Shown here in pieces: positions 1-7,704 of a DNA stretch of 8,210 nucleotides. The notes beneath the pieces were generated by a model. It saw only the letters and a list, made by a program, of their open reading frames with translations, was not told where the DNA came from and searched no databases. Origin of the DNA: Kangiella sp. GTDB lineage: Bacteria; Pseudomonadota; Gammaproteobacteria; Enterobacterales; Kangiellaceae. Position numbers and translations under genes: made by a program. The DNA is taken from NCBI GenBank assembly GCA_026195755.1, contig JAPHRL010000146.1:1-8210 (forward strand), in the 5' to 3' direction. How positions within the stretch are numbered: position 1 is the first letter of the stretch; each line of letters starts with the position of its first letter.

Positions 1-1759
1 CGCTACAATATTCGTGTTGATTGCCATCAATCGCGTATTCAATGCAGGCTGGAACTTCCCAGCTTTGTTGGCTGGAGCCTTTCGAGCCTATAGGCAGGTA
101 ACGTGACTGTGCCAGATTAACCGTGGCTTGTTCGTTTTCACAGCTAACGTCCACTTGCAGGTATGGAATACCCGGTTGCTCCAGGAAACTGTTAAATGCT
201 GAGCGAATGGTTTCGACGGGTACCTTGGTAGATTTTTCGCCGATGGCGGTAATAAAGTCATTAGCGGTAGCAGTACCGAACTCGTGTTTTTTCATGTAAT
301 GCTGAATACCGGCGCGGAACTCTTCTGGCGTCATGAATGATTCAATCATGCTTAAAACGCCACCACCTTTGGAATAGGTAATACCGTCAAACGCGGACTG
401 AATGTCGTGGTTGCTTGCAATCGGCTGACGGATCTGGCGAGCATTGATTAAGCTGTCCTGACGCATGGCGCCCAGCGAGCGCTCCAATAGTGTCTGGCGG
501 AATTTTTGTTCAGGATAAATGTTGTTGTTAGAGACATGAGCCATCCAGGTCGCGAAAGCTTCGTTAAGCCAAATATCATCCCACCATACTGGGGTAACCA
601 GATTACCGAACCATTGATGCGCCAACTCGTGAGCATGAACATTCATATAAGCGCGCTTTTGATCCAATGAAATGGTGTCATCGAATAACAGCAACTGTTC
701 ACGATAGATGATCAGCCCAACGTTTTCCATGGCTCCAAAGTTAAAATCTGGAACTGCCACGATATCCAGTTTGGCGTAGGGGTAGGGGATCTGGAAATAC
801 TCTTCCAGAGAATTCAAAATATCTTTGGTATTTTCTAATGCATAGGTTAATTTTTTACCCTTGCCCTTCGTTGCAATACCGCGTAAAGGAATTTCGCGAG
901 CGCGCACATCGGTGGCAGGAATTGGCTTCCATTCTACAACGTCTAAATCGCCGATCGCGAATGCGACCAAATAAGTTGGCATTGGCTTGGAACGTGCGTA
1001 AACAATTCTTTTCCAGCCATTACCAAGGTCGGTTTCTGAAACTGCAGGGGTATTCGTGAACGCTCTGTGGTTGGTGCGAACGGTTATGGTGTAGTTGAAA
1101 GGAACTTTAAAGGCCGGCTCATCAAAACTCGGAAATGCCAGTCGCGCTGAAGTTGCTTCGAACTGAGTGAAGGCATAATTCAGACCACCATCATTGACGC
1201 GGTACAAGCCTTCTAGTGATTCATTAAACGGTGCCTGATAGCTGATGGTGAGATCAAGCTTGCCGGCTGGTAGAGGGTTATTAAAGCTGAGCTTGGCAAC
1301 CCCAGTTGGATCAACTTCCGCATAACTACCATTGATGAGCTTACCACTGGGAAGTTTTGCTTCGACAGATTGAGCAGTAATATCTTTACCGTGCAACCAA
1401 ATATGCTGGGTGGCGACATCTAGTTCCAGATTGATGGTGACCTTGCCGCTAAAATTGTCTTGATCAGGATCCACGGTCAGCTCTAACCAGTACATGCTTG
1501 GGCGAGCCAGCTGTGGCAGGCGACCCGTTGGGATCTCAGAGGGATAGTCACTTTCGAAAGACCCAGCGTCAACCTCTACCGATTCTTTTGCCTGAGAATC
1601 CGCTACAGTTTCTGAGTCATTAATAGGTTTAACAAATGTCTCATGTTCAGAGACCTGAGTTTTCTGACTATCGTTTTGGTTTTGCTTGTCATCTGGCTGG
1701 CAACCAGAGATTAAAAATCCGACCAATATGCCAATCGTGGCCAAATATGCTTTACTCAT
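1..1759 (-). CDS. M1-family zinc aminopeptidase, lipoprotein (3' end outside window)
   Basis: Removes N-terminal amino acids from peptides; as a lipoprotein it should act in the periplasm or at the outer membrane. Visible: a lipoprotein signal peptide (residues 1-19) ending in a lipobox I-S-G with Cys20 as the lipidation site. Residue 21 is Gln, not Asp, which favours outer-membrane sorting. A hydrophilic Asp/Glu/Ser-rich linker runs to about residue 85, followed by the N-terminal beta domain with the family segment FPSFDEPAFK. The exopeptidase motif GAMEN is at 342-346. The zinc site is HEXXH at 377-381 (HELAH) plus Glu400, exactly HEXXH-X18-E, and Tyr462 in YSKGG is the expected transition-state tyrosine. 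All catalytic residues are intact. 586 codons are visible; M1 enzymes are commonly about 850-900 residues, so roughly a third is missing by truncation at base 1. The start at 1759 is supported by an AGGGGA ribosome-binding site at 1765-1770 and by the signal peptide beginning immediately. Confidence 0.95.
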   Translation of the reverse strand, partial: MSKAYLATIGILVGFLISGCQPDDKQNQNDSQKTQVSEHETFVKPINDSETVADSQAKESVEVDAGSFESDYPSEIPTGRLPQLARPSMYWLELTVDPDQDNFSGKVTINLELDVATQHIWLHGKDITAQSVEAKLPSGKLINGSYAEVDPTGVAKLSFNNPLPAGKLDLTISYQAPFNESLEGLYRVNDGGLNYAFTQFEATSARLAFPSFDEPAFKVPFNYTITVRTNHRAFTNTPAVSETDLGNGWKRIVYARSKPMPTYLVAFAIGDLDVVEWKPIPATDVRAREIPLRGIATKGKGKKLTYALENTKDILNSLEEYFQIPYPYAKLDIVAVPDFNFGAMENVGLIIYREQLLLFDDTISLDQKRAYMNVHAHELAHQWFGNLVTPVWWDDIWLNEAFATWMAHVSNNNIYPEQKFRQTLLERSLGAMRQDSLINARQIRQPIASNHDIQSAFDGITYSKGGGVLSMIESFMTPEEFRAGIQHYMKKHEFGTATANDFITAIGEKSTKVPVETIRSAFNSFLEQPGIPYLQVDVSCENEQATVNLAQSRYLPIGSKGSSQQSWEVPACIEYAIDGNQHEYCS

Positions 1760-2087
1760 TGGTATCCCCTTAAGTGTTATTTGCCTCTATTTAGGCTAAC
1801 CTCCTGTTTTTAGGTTTTTAGCGAGAATTTAGCCTGACTCTCCTGCAAGCATAATACTCTATAGGCGACAAATTTGGAGAGGGTTCTTAATATCCTGTTA
1901 CAATTCTTGCTCTAAGGCTCACGTCAAACTGACTTCTTTGCAGTAAAATCCACTGCTTGATTGGATACATACGCCGAGTCAGCAAACCTATTTCACATTT
2001 TATTCATAAGTGAGCTTTATAGTATGCTGAGCTAATAATATATTTTGTTTTGTCGATTTTTTGGGTGTATGACTTAAAATTGACAAA
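1760..2087. other. Divergent intergenic control region
   Basis: This 328-base AT-rich gap lies between the minus-strand peptidase and the plus-strand efflux operon, so it must carry the promoters of both. No coding frame with a ribosome-binding site is visible. On the peptidase side, AGGCTAA (1793-1799) and TTAGCCT (1829-1835) are 7-bp complementary arms that could form a weak leader hairpin. A TATTAT-like hexamer on the minus strand near 1850-1856 could be a -10 box, but I see no good -35 for it. On the efflux side, TTTTGTC (2048-2054) and GACAAAA (2082-2088) are complementary arms that would enclose the region just before the adaptor start. Confidence 0.6.
1992..2021 (+). promoter_or_regulatory. 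Candidate sigma-70 promoter for the efflux operon
   Basis: TTCACA (1992-1997) and TTTATA (2016-2021) are separated by 18 bases and lie about 70 bases before the adaptor start. Both hexamers are imperfect matches to the -35 and -10 consensus. The position and orientation fit, but the surrounding sequence is AT-rich and similar pairs could occur by chance. Confidence 0.3.
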
Positions 2088-3356
2088 ATGACAAACACTT
2101 CAGTGGAACCCTTAAATCTTATGTCTGAACAGAAAGCCTCCGCTAATAAGGGCAGCAAAAAGCTCTTACTTTCCTACATACTGCCACTTCTTATCTTGGT
2201 TATTGCGAGTGTGGTGACCTATACAATGCTTACCAGCAAGCCAGTTGCTTTCAGTCGCCCAGACATTGAGCAAGTGGAGGTGGTGGATGTAAAGGCTCTG
2301 CAATCGATTGATTATCAGATTTTTGTGGATTCATACGGAACCATTGAGCCGACAACATCCGGCAACCTGGTAGCGCAAGCTTCGGGAATAGTGACCTGGG
2401 TTGCGCCTAACTTTGAAAGCGGCCGCCCATTTAGTAAAGACGATGTGCTATTGCGTCTTGATAGCAGCGACTATCAAATTGAAGTGACGATTGCGCGGGC
2501 AGAGGTTGCTACTATGCAACTAGCCTTAAATGAAGAAGTCGCTCGCTCGGAACAAGCATTTAGGGACTGGAAGAAAATCAATCCAAACCGCGAAGCCACA
2601 GAGTTGGTTTTGCGTAAACCTCAGCTAGCCTCTGCGCAAGCAAGATTAGCCGCAGCTCAAGCGCGTTTGCAAAAAGCTCAGCTTAATTTAAGCCGTACTG
2701 AGGTTGTAGCCCCTTATGATGGTTACATTATTGAAAAATTAGCGGACCTTGGGCAACTCATCAACTCGAATACGCCTGTTGCAAGCATTTTTGCCAGCGA
2801 CTCATTGGAGGTACGTTTACCCGTGCCCAGCAACCGGGTGCGCTTTTTGCAGTTAGGGAGTGACCAGGATAAGCCTAAAGTACGGTTAGTAGCGGATTTT
2901 GCCGGCGAGCAAAAAGTGTGGCTGGCGGAGTTGGATCGTACTGATAGCGTGATTGATAACGCCACTCGCCAATGGTATGTGACCGCCAAGTTACCGGGTT
3001 CAATCTTGAAAGAGGAAGCTTATCTAAAAGCGGGTCAGTTCGTTAGCGCACAAATCGAAGGGCGCTTGCTGGAGAATGTCTTTGTCATACCGTCTAAATT
3101 AATTTCCCAAAATAATGAGATTTTCATATTCAGCGAAGGGCGTTTGCATCGCCAAAAAGTTGCCGTTATCTGGAAGGGTGATGATCAGAGTGTTATCGAC
3201 CCCGAGCAGTCTGGTGAACTGGTGCGAGAAAATAATTTATTGGTAAGCAATGTATTAAGTTTTGTTGCTGATGGTGCAAAAGCTCGTGTTCGTGACGAAG
3301 CCGTAAAGCAACAGTCTGAAGCTGGCCTGGACGATGGTCAGGAGGCTAAGCTATGA
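2088..3356 (+). CDS. RND efflux periplasmic adaptor (membrane fusion protein, HlyD/AcrA type)
   Basis: Periplasmic adaptor linking an inner-membrane RND pump to an outer-membrane channel. Visible: a short basic cytoplasmic tail; one membrane segment at about residues 26-50, with no lipobox, so it is anchored by a helix and not by lipid. The first half of the lipoyl/barrel-sandwich domain is at about 95-125 (VAQASGIVTWVAP...VLLRLD). An Ala/Gln/Glu-rich alpha-hairpin coiled coil runs from about 130 to 200, and the second lipoyl half is at 202-215 (SRTEVVAPYDGYI). Beta-barrel and membrane-proximal domains follow to about 395, with an acidic/Gln-rich tail. 422 residues is a normal length. It overlaps the permease start by 4 bases, so the two are translationally coupled. 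Start choice is uncertain: neither ATG2088 nor the in-frame ATG2121 (residue 12) has a convincing ribosome-binding site; 2121 would still keep the whole anchor. Substrate cannot be read from sequence. Confidence 0.93.
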   Translation: MTNTSVEPLNLMSEQKASANKGSKKLLLSYILPLLILVIASVVTYTMLTSKPVAFSRPDIEQVEVVDVKALQSIDYQIFVDSYGTIEPTTSGNLVAQASGIVTWVAPNFESGRPFSKDDVLLRLDSSDYQIEVTIARAEVATMQLALNEEVARSEQAFRDWKKINPNREATELVLRKPQLASAQARLAAAQARLQKAQLNLSRTEVVAPYDGYIIEKLADLGQLINSNTPVASIFASDSLEVRLPVPSNRVRFLQLGSDQDKPKVRLVADFAGEQKVWLAELDRTDSVIDNATRQWYVTAKLPGSILKEEAYLKAGQFVSAQIEGRLLENVFVIPSKLISQNNEIFIFSEGRLHRQKVAVIWKGDDQSVIDPEQSGELVRENNLLVSNVLSFVADGAKARVRDEAVKQQSEAGLDDGQEAKL

Positions 3357-6300
3357 TCGCATGGTTTGCCCGAAATCCGGTCGCTGCTAACTTGCTGATG
3401 GTGGTGATTCTGGTCGCCGGCTTTTTTACGATTTCAAAGCGCGTTCCTATTGAAACATTCCCAACGACTGAACTTCAATATATTAATGTCACAGTGCCTT
3501 TTCGTGGGGCTACTCCGGAAGAAGTTGAGCAAACCATCTCAACCAGAATAGAAGAAGCCATTTATGATCTGGATGGTATTAAGCAACTCACCTCTCGCTC
3601 CTCGGAAAATGTTGCTCGCGTTACCATAGAGGTTGAGGATGATTTTGAAGTTAAAGAGTTGCTGGATGAAATTAAGAGCCGAGTAGGCGCAATCAATACC
3701 TTACCGGTTGAGGCAGAAAGACCAATTGTTCAGCAAATAGAGCGCCGCCGCGAGACCATCAGCGTTGTGGTCAGTGGTAACCTGCCTGAAAAAGAGATAA
3801 GACAATACTCAGAAATTATCCAAGAAGAATTGTCCTCTTTACCGGGGTTAACCCAAATAGAAACTTCCGGCGCGAGAGCTTTTGAAATCGCGATTGAGGT
3901 TAATCAGAGTTTATTAAACGAATATCAGCTAACGCTGCAAGATATTGCTAACGCGATTAATAGCCGCTCGTTGGACTTGTCTGCGGGTCAGGTCAAGTCT
4001 GAACGGGGTGAAATTCTATTAAGGTTGAAAGCACAATCCTATACTCAGGATGACTTTGAGCAGATACCCATTTTAACGCGCGATGATGGCACCATATTAA
4101 TGCTCAGTGACTTAGCCGTCATCAAAGATGGCTTTGAAGAGGAAAGTCTCAATACACGTTTCGATGGCAAACCTTCCATCGAGCTGGAAATATTTCGAAC
4201 CGGTGATCAAAGTACTATTGATGTGGCGCAACGCGTTAAAGATTATGTGGCAGCTAAACAATCGGAACTGCCAGCTGGTGTTAGCCTATCGATTTGGCGA
4301 GATCGATCCGAAAGCGTCAATGCTCGTCTCAACACCTTGATTACTAGTGCGGTACAAGGTGGCTTGTTAGTTATTCTGTTATTGGCTCTGTTCTTGCGCC
4401 CGAGTATCGCGATGTGGGTTAGCCTGGGGATTCCAATAGCCTTCGCTGGCGGCATGGCTTTAATGCCAGAGATGGGGGTGACCATCAATCTAATCAGCCT
4501 CTTTGCGTTTATTCTGGTACTGGGGATAGTAGTAGACGATGCGATTGTGACAGGTGAAAATATTTATAGTCACTTGAATCGCGGAGCGGCGCCACTTGAT
4601 GCAGCGATAAACGGCACCAAAGAAGTGGCAGTGCCAGTGACCTTTGGTGTGATAACAACCATGGTGGCCTTTGTACCCTTGAGTTTCATTGGTGGAGGCT
4701 GGGGAACGTTTTACTCATCGATTCCGTTGATTGTTATTCCTGTTCTTATCTTTTCATTGATTGAGTCAAAACTGATATTGCCAGCGCACATTGGTCATAT
4801 GAAAAAGCTGAGCGCGAAGAAAGATAACAAGCTGGTTCAGTATCAACAAAAGTTCGCTAAAGGCTTCGAAGATTTTGTGATGAAGTTTTATAAGCCTGCA
4901 TTAAAGTTTGCTTTGTCCCACTGGCAGTTATCCTTAGCCATTTTTCTGGCATTTTTATTGTTTGTCTGGGCCGCTGTCTCTAGCGGTTTAACACGCTTTA
5001 TTTTCTTTCCCCGAATTCAATCAGAAATTGCCCGAGCAACCTTGGTGATGCCAGAGGGAACGCCCTTTGAACTGACCGATAGTTATGTTGAGCGTATGAC
5101 AAAAGCTGCTCTGGAACTGAAAGAGAAGTATCGCGAAGAAAATGGTAAGAGCATTGTTGAGCATATTTTTTCGGTCAGTGGCTATGGTGGTGGCGGCGGT
5201 GCGGTCAGCTCCAGTAATGGTTTGGTGATGTTTGAAATTACTGCTCCAGAAGAACGGGAAAGCGAAATTTCCAGTGCTGAGCTAGTGAATGAGTGGCGCA
5301 AACTGATCGGGCCCTTGCCGGGAGTTGACAGTTTAACTTTCCGTGCTGAAATTGGTCGTAACCGAGATCCGATTGATGTGCAGTTGCGTGGCTCAAATAT
5401 TCAACGCTTAAGTGGTGCTGCGCTGGAAGTTAAGGAAATGCTCGGAGAGATTGAGGGAGTCTTTGATATTTCAGACAGCTTCTCGAAAGGTAAGCAAGAG
5501 ATCCAGTTTCGACTGAAGCCGCAAGCGGAAACCTTGGGCTTAACGTTGAGTGATTTAGCTCGTCAGGTTAGAAGCTCTTATTTCGGTGTTGAAGTGCAGC
5601 GTATTCAGCGTGGCCGGGAAGATGTGCGTGTGATGCTACGCTTGGCCAAAGAAGAACGCAGTACTTTAGATGGATTAAACAGCTTGCTGATACAAACACC
5701 AACGGGAGCTAAAATTCCGCTGGAACAATTGGCTAATTTGTCTTATGGCAATAGCCCATCAAGCATTACGCGAATCAATCGCCAGCGAACATTAAATATT
5801 ACAGCAGATGTGGAAAAAGAAACGGTTGATATTGAAGCGATTAAGCGAAGAATTAACCTGGAGGCAACTGAAATACTGGATAGATATCCTGGGGTTTCCT
5901 ATTCCCTCGAAGGTGAGGCTAGAGAGCAAGAGGAGTCAACCAGTCGCTTAACCACCAGTTTATACTTTGTGCTATTCGCCATTTATATTCTCCTGGCTAT
6001 TCCATTTAAGTCGTATGTACAACCATTTATTGTGATGTCGGTGATTCCTTTCGGTGCCTGTATGGCAATTGTGGGGCACTGGATTATGGGTATGTCATTA
6101 AGTGTTATGAGTATCATGGGGATGCTTGCGCTGACGGGTGTGGTGGTTAACGATAGTCTTGTACTAGTGGATTATATTAATCAACAGCGGCGCAAACATG
6201 GTGAAAGTCTGCTTGATGCAGTGCTCCATGCCGGGGTCCGACGTTTGCGTCCTGTCATGCTGACTTCGCTAACTACTTTTGCTGGTTTAATGCCATTGAT

Positions 6301-6457
6301 TTTCGAAAAATCAACTCAGGCTCAGTTCCTTATTCCAATGGGTGTCTCACTGGGCTTTGGGATTTTGTTTTCTACTTTAGTGACGCTAGTGTTAGTGCCA
6401 TTGTTGTATTATAAAACGGCCCAGGTGAAGCAGTATTTTAAGGCTAAGTTAGCATAA
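3353..6457 (+). CDS. RND efflux permease (AcrB-like HAE family, inner membrane)
   Basis: Proton-driven inner-membrane export pump working with the adaptor encoded just upstream. Visible: TM1 at about residues 9-28, a first periplasmic porter loop (about 30-330), TM2-6 (about 330-470), TM7 (about 525-550), a second porter loop (about 555-860), and TM8-12 (about 865-1025). The 1034 residues match the roughly 1030-1050 usual for AcrB-type pumps. The proton-relay pair Asp395-Asp396 is present in GIVVDDAIV of TM4. In TM10, where AcrB has Lys940, this protein has Asn933-Asp934 (GVVVNDSLV). The loop corresponding to the AcrB switch loop contains five glycines in a row (612-616). A strong AGGAGG ribosome-binding site (3340-3345) lies 7 bases before ATG3353, fixing the start despite the overlap with the adaptor. 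A terminator follows 9 bases after the stop codon. Substrate is unknown: drugs, lipids, bile-like detergents or fatty acids are all possible. Confidence 0.95.
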   Translation: MIAWFARNPVAANLLMVVILVAGFFTISKRVPIETFPTTELQYINVTVPFRGATPEEVEQTISTRIEEAIYDLDGIKQLTSRSSENVARVTIEVEDDFEVKELLDEIKSRVGAINTLPVEAERPIVQQIERRRETISVVVSGNLPEKEIRQYSEIIQEELSSLPGLTQIETSGARAFEIAIEVNQSLLNEYQLTLQDIANAINSRSLDLSAGQVKSERGEILLRLKAQSYTQDDFEQIPILTRDDGTILMLSDLAVIKDGFEEESLNTRFDGKPSIELEIFRTGDQSTIDVAQRVKDYVAAKQSELPAGVSLSIWRDRSESVNARLNTLITSAVQGGLLVILLLALFLRPSIAMWVSLGIPIAFAGGMALMPEMGVTINLISLFAFILVLGIVVDDAIVTGENIYSHLNRGAAPLDAAINGTKEVAVPVTFGVITTMVAFVPLSFIGGGWGTFYSSIPLIVIPVLIFSLIESKLILPAHIGHMKKLSAKKDNKLVQYQQKFAKGFEDFVMKFYKPALKFALSHWQLSLAIFLAFLLFVWAAVSSGLTRFIFFPRIQSEIARATLVMPEGTPFELTDSYVERMTKAALELKEKYREENGKSIVEHIFSVSGYGGGGGAVSSSNGLVMFEITAPEERESEISSAELVNEWRKLIGPLPGVDSLTFRAEIGRNRDPIDVQLRGSNIQRLSGAALEVKEMLGEIEGVFDISDSFSKGKQEIQFRLKPQAETLGLTLSDLARQVRSSYFGVEVQRIQRGREDVRVMLRLAKEERSTLDGLNSLLIQTPTGAKIPLEQLANLSYGNSPSSITRINRQRTLNITADVEKETVDIEAIKRRINLEATEILDRYPGVSYSLEGEAREQEESTSRLTTSLYFVLFAIYILLAIPFKSYVQPFIVMSVIPFGACMAIVGHWIMGMSLSVMSIMGMLALTGVVVNDSLVLVDYINQQRRKHGESLLDAVLHAGVRRLRPVMLTSLTTFAGLMPLIFEKSTQAQFLIPMGVSLGFGILFSTLVTLVLVPLLYYKTAQVKQYFKAKLA

Positions 6458-6465
6458 TGAATTCT

Positions 6466-6492
6466 GGTAGCTCGTTTGAGCTACCTAATTTT
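6466..6492 (+). terminator. Rho-independent terminator of the efflux operon
   Basis: A perfect 8-bp stem, GGTAGCTC (6466-6473) with GAGCTACC (6478-6485), closes a GTTT loop and is followed by TAATTTT. It begins 9 bases after the permease stop codon and shows that the operon ends with the permease and does not continue into the regulator. Confidence 0.8.
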
Positions 6493-6563
6493 AAGCTGGA
6501 TCTAGCTAAGCAAGAGTGGCAGGCGTAATATAAGCTACTCCTTCTTAGCGGTCTGGGCCAGCT

Positions 6564-7259
6564 ATGCTGAAAACCACGGATGATATCGCCAATCAGATTT
6601 TTTCTTCTTTTCCTGTATCCTTACAGAAACGACTGCACGCAAGCACAAAGCAGCTAGACTTACCTGCTGGCAAAACGCTTTTTTCAACACAAGAAACTAT
6701 CAATTACCTTTATTTTCCAATGGATTGTCTGATCCATTTGATCTATGAGGTGGATGATGGAGATGAAATACAAATCGCTTGTCTTGGGGATAATGATATC
6801 TGTGGCGATGCCATTTTTATGGGACATAAAAAGTCGCCCATGAGAGCTCAGGTGCTACTCTCTGGCGAGGCTTTAGTGCTACCTGCCAAAGAGGCACTGT
6901 ATTGGTTTAACAATGAACGAGAGTTTCGAGAGCCGATACTAAAAGCTAGCGGCAGGATTAATCAGCAGATGATGCAGAAAGTGGCCTGCTACCGCTTTCA
7001 TAATATTCATCAACAGCTGTGTTGCTGGTTATTGGAGGCCACTAACAGATTCTCGGTTTCAGTTCTGGATGTTACCCATGAGCACATTGCAAACTTATTA
7101 GGGGTTCGTCGGGAGGGGGTTTCTGAAGCTGCACACAAACTACAGCTGGAAGGTGTTATTGATTATAAGAGAGGCCATATCAAAATACTGAACCGCAAGC
7201 GATTAGAGCAGTTAACCTGCGAGTGCTATAACGTCTTGAAACAACTAAAGAACCTATAA
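6564..7259 (+). CDS. Crp/Fnr-family transcriptional regulator
   Basis: DNA-binding regulator with an N-terminal cyclic-nucleotide-binding-like beta-roll (about residues 15-125), a dimer helix (about 125-160) and a C-terminal Crp-type winged helix-turn-helix (about 168-212). The recognition helix region is IANLLGVRREGVSEAAHKL (175-193), followed by the wing ending in RGHIKILNR (203-211). The closing CECY (219-222) is typical of a proteobacterial Crp-like subgroup. The phosphate-binding cassette of true CRP, Gly-Glu followed later by Arg-Ser/Thr-Ala, is not intact: here it reads GDAIF...PMRAQV (81-97), so cAMP is probably not the ligand. There are eight cysteines (55, 73, 80, 142, 153, 154, 219, 221), but no FNR-like N-terminal cluster. 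231 residues is normal. The start at 6564 has no strong ribosome-binding site. It sits between its own terminator and that of the efflux operon, so it is a separate transcription unit; its targets are unknown. Confidence 0.9.
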   Translation: MLKTTDDIANQIFSSFPVSLQKRLHASTKQLDLPAGKTLFSTQETINYLYFPMDCLIHLIYEVDDGDEIQIACLGDNDICGDAIFMGHKKSPMRAQVLLSGEALVLPAKEALYWFNNEREFREPILKASGRINQQMMQKVACYRFHNIHQQLCCWLLEATNRFSVSVLDVTHEHIANLLGVRREGVSEAAHKLQLEGVIDYKRGHIKILNRKRLEQLTCECYNVLKQLKNL

Positions 7260-7260
7260 A

Positions 7261-7296
7261 TTAAACAGCCCGACAGATAACTGTCGGGCTGTTTAA
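7261..7296. terminator. Bidirectional Rho-independent terminator
   Basis: A perfect 16-bp stem, TTAAACAGCCCGACAG with CTGTCGGGCTGTTTAA, encloses an ATAA loop. It starts 2 bases after the regulator stop codon. A/T-rich flanks on both sides supply U-tracts in both directions, and the converging minus-strand gene ends at 7324, so one hairpin can serve both genes. Confidence 0.9.
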
Positions 7297-7323
7297 AGAT
7301 TTAACTATAGTGATGGCGCCGAT

Positions 7324-7479
7324 TTATTTTTTGTCACTATGGCCAGGAGCGGCTTTTTTCACTGCGACTTCTGCGTCTTTTTGTTTTCCTACTTCTTGCT
7401 TCGGAGCCGCCTGTTTTTGCGGGCTTTGGGTAGCGGAAGCTTGCTTGTCTTTGATGGTATTACCATAATTATTACTCAT
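7324..7479 (-). CDS. Small Lys/Ala/Gln-rich protein, 51 aa, paralogue of the 7770-7877 gene
   Basis: I do not recognise this family. The frame has ATG at 7479, stop TAA at 7324-7326, and a strong AAGGAGA ribosome-binding site (7485-7491) 5 bases before ATG. The protein begins MSNNYGN and ends GHSDKK. It contains 10 Lys, 8 Ala, 6 Gln and 3 Pro, with 5 acidic residues, one Tyr, no Trp, Phe or Cys, and no membrane segment or signal peptide. It should be soluble, basic and largely disordered. The segment KQAAPKQ (22-28) and the C-terminal AAPGHSDKK pattern match KQAAPKQ (16-22) and GAPSRSGKK of the smaller gene upstream, and the two leaders are also alike. Gene reality rests on the ribosome-binding site, the paralogue and flanking terminators. 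Function is unknown; binding to nucleic acid or ribosomes is conceivable from the charge, but is only a guess. Longer frames on the opposite strand lack such support. Confidence 0.75.
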   Translation of the reverse strand: MSNNYGNTIKDKQASATQSPQKQAAPKQEVGKQKDAEVAVKKAAPGHSDKK

Positions 7480-7704
7480 AAGATTCTCCTTGAAGCTCTC
7501 GAGTCTTCAGCATGCAGCAGAATGCTGTGCGCTGATATGATCACTATGCGCTTAATCGAAGTCTTTATCTGTTCGCTGGCGAACTTAGCAGTGAAGATAT
7601 TAAGAATAGATACCAGTTATCTGTTGCTTGAGTCCTTAATACTACCGGCTCGAATAAGCAACTGACGCTGATTAAACAGAACCTTCATTTAAGAGAGTAA
7701 GTTG
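7480..7704 (-). promoter_or_regulatory. Leader and control region of the 51-aa gene
   Basis: The stretch holds the ribosome-binding site, a leader whose first 35 or so bases resemble that of the 35-aa gene, the palindrome at 7571-7584, and a second AACAGATAA copy at 7617-7625, 52 bases further upstream than the first (7565-7573). Complementary arms GTTGCTT (7623-7629) and AAGCAAC (7656-7662) could form a further operator or hairpin. No consensus -35/-10 pair stands out on the minus strand, so the transcription start cannot be placed. Confidence 0.45.
7565..7584 (-). promoter_or_regulatory. Palindrome plus AGATAA element upstream of the 51-aa gene
   Basis: Read on the minus strand, GTTCGC-CA-GCGAAC (7571-7584; perfect 6-bp arms) is followed directly by AGATAA (7565-7570). 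It lies about 92 bases before the start codon. An aligned version occurs before the paralogous gene at 7960-7979. It may be an operator next to a -10-like box, or a hairpin near the 5' end of the transcript. Confidence 0.45.

Noticed and set aside
838..1059. Open frames opposite or within the peptidase, adaptor and permease genes
   Set aside because: They are out-of-frame shadows of genes with intact family motifs, and have no ribosome-binding sites or recognisable protein features.
1793..1835. AGGCTAA/TTAGCCT complementary arms as a riboswitch or attenuator
   Set aside because: Only 7 bp with a 29-base spacer and no T-tract or known riboswitch pattern; too weak to call.
6514..6535. TGGCAG sequence resembling a sigma-54 promoter before the regulator
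   Set aside because: The required GC element at the -12 position is missing.
7339..7665. 108-codon plus-strand open frame
   Set aside because: It overlaps the 51-aa minus-strand gene and its control region, has no ribosome-binding site, and its Leu/Phe/Cys-rich translation is what antisense of a Lys/Ala-rich gene gives.
7617..7688. 23-residue minus-strand frame starting at 7688
   Set aside because: No ribosome-binding site, and it starts only about 25 bases after the 35-aa gene's hairpin; no paralogue in the window.
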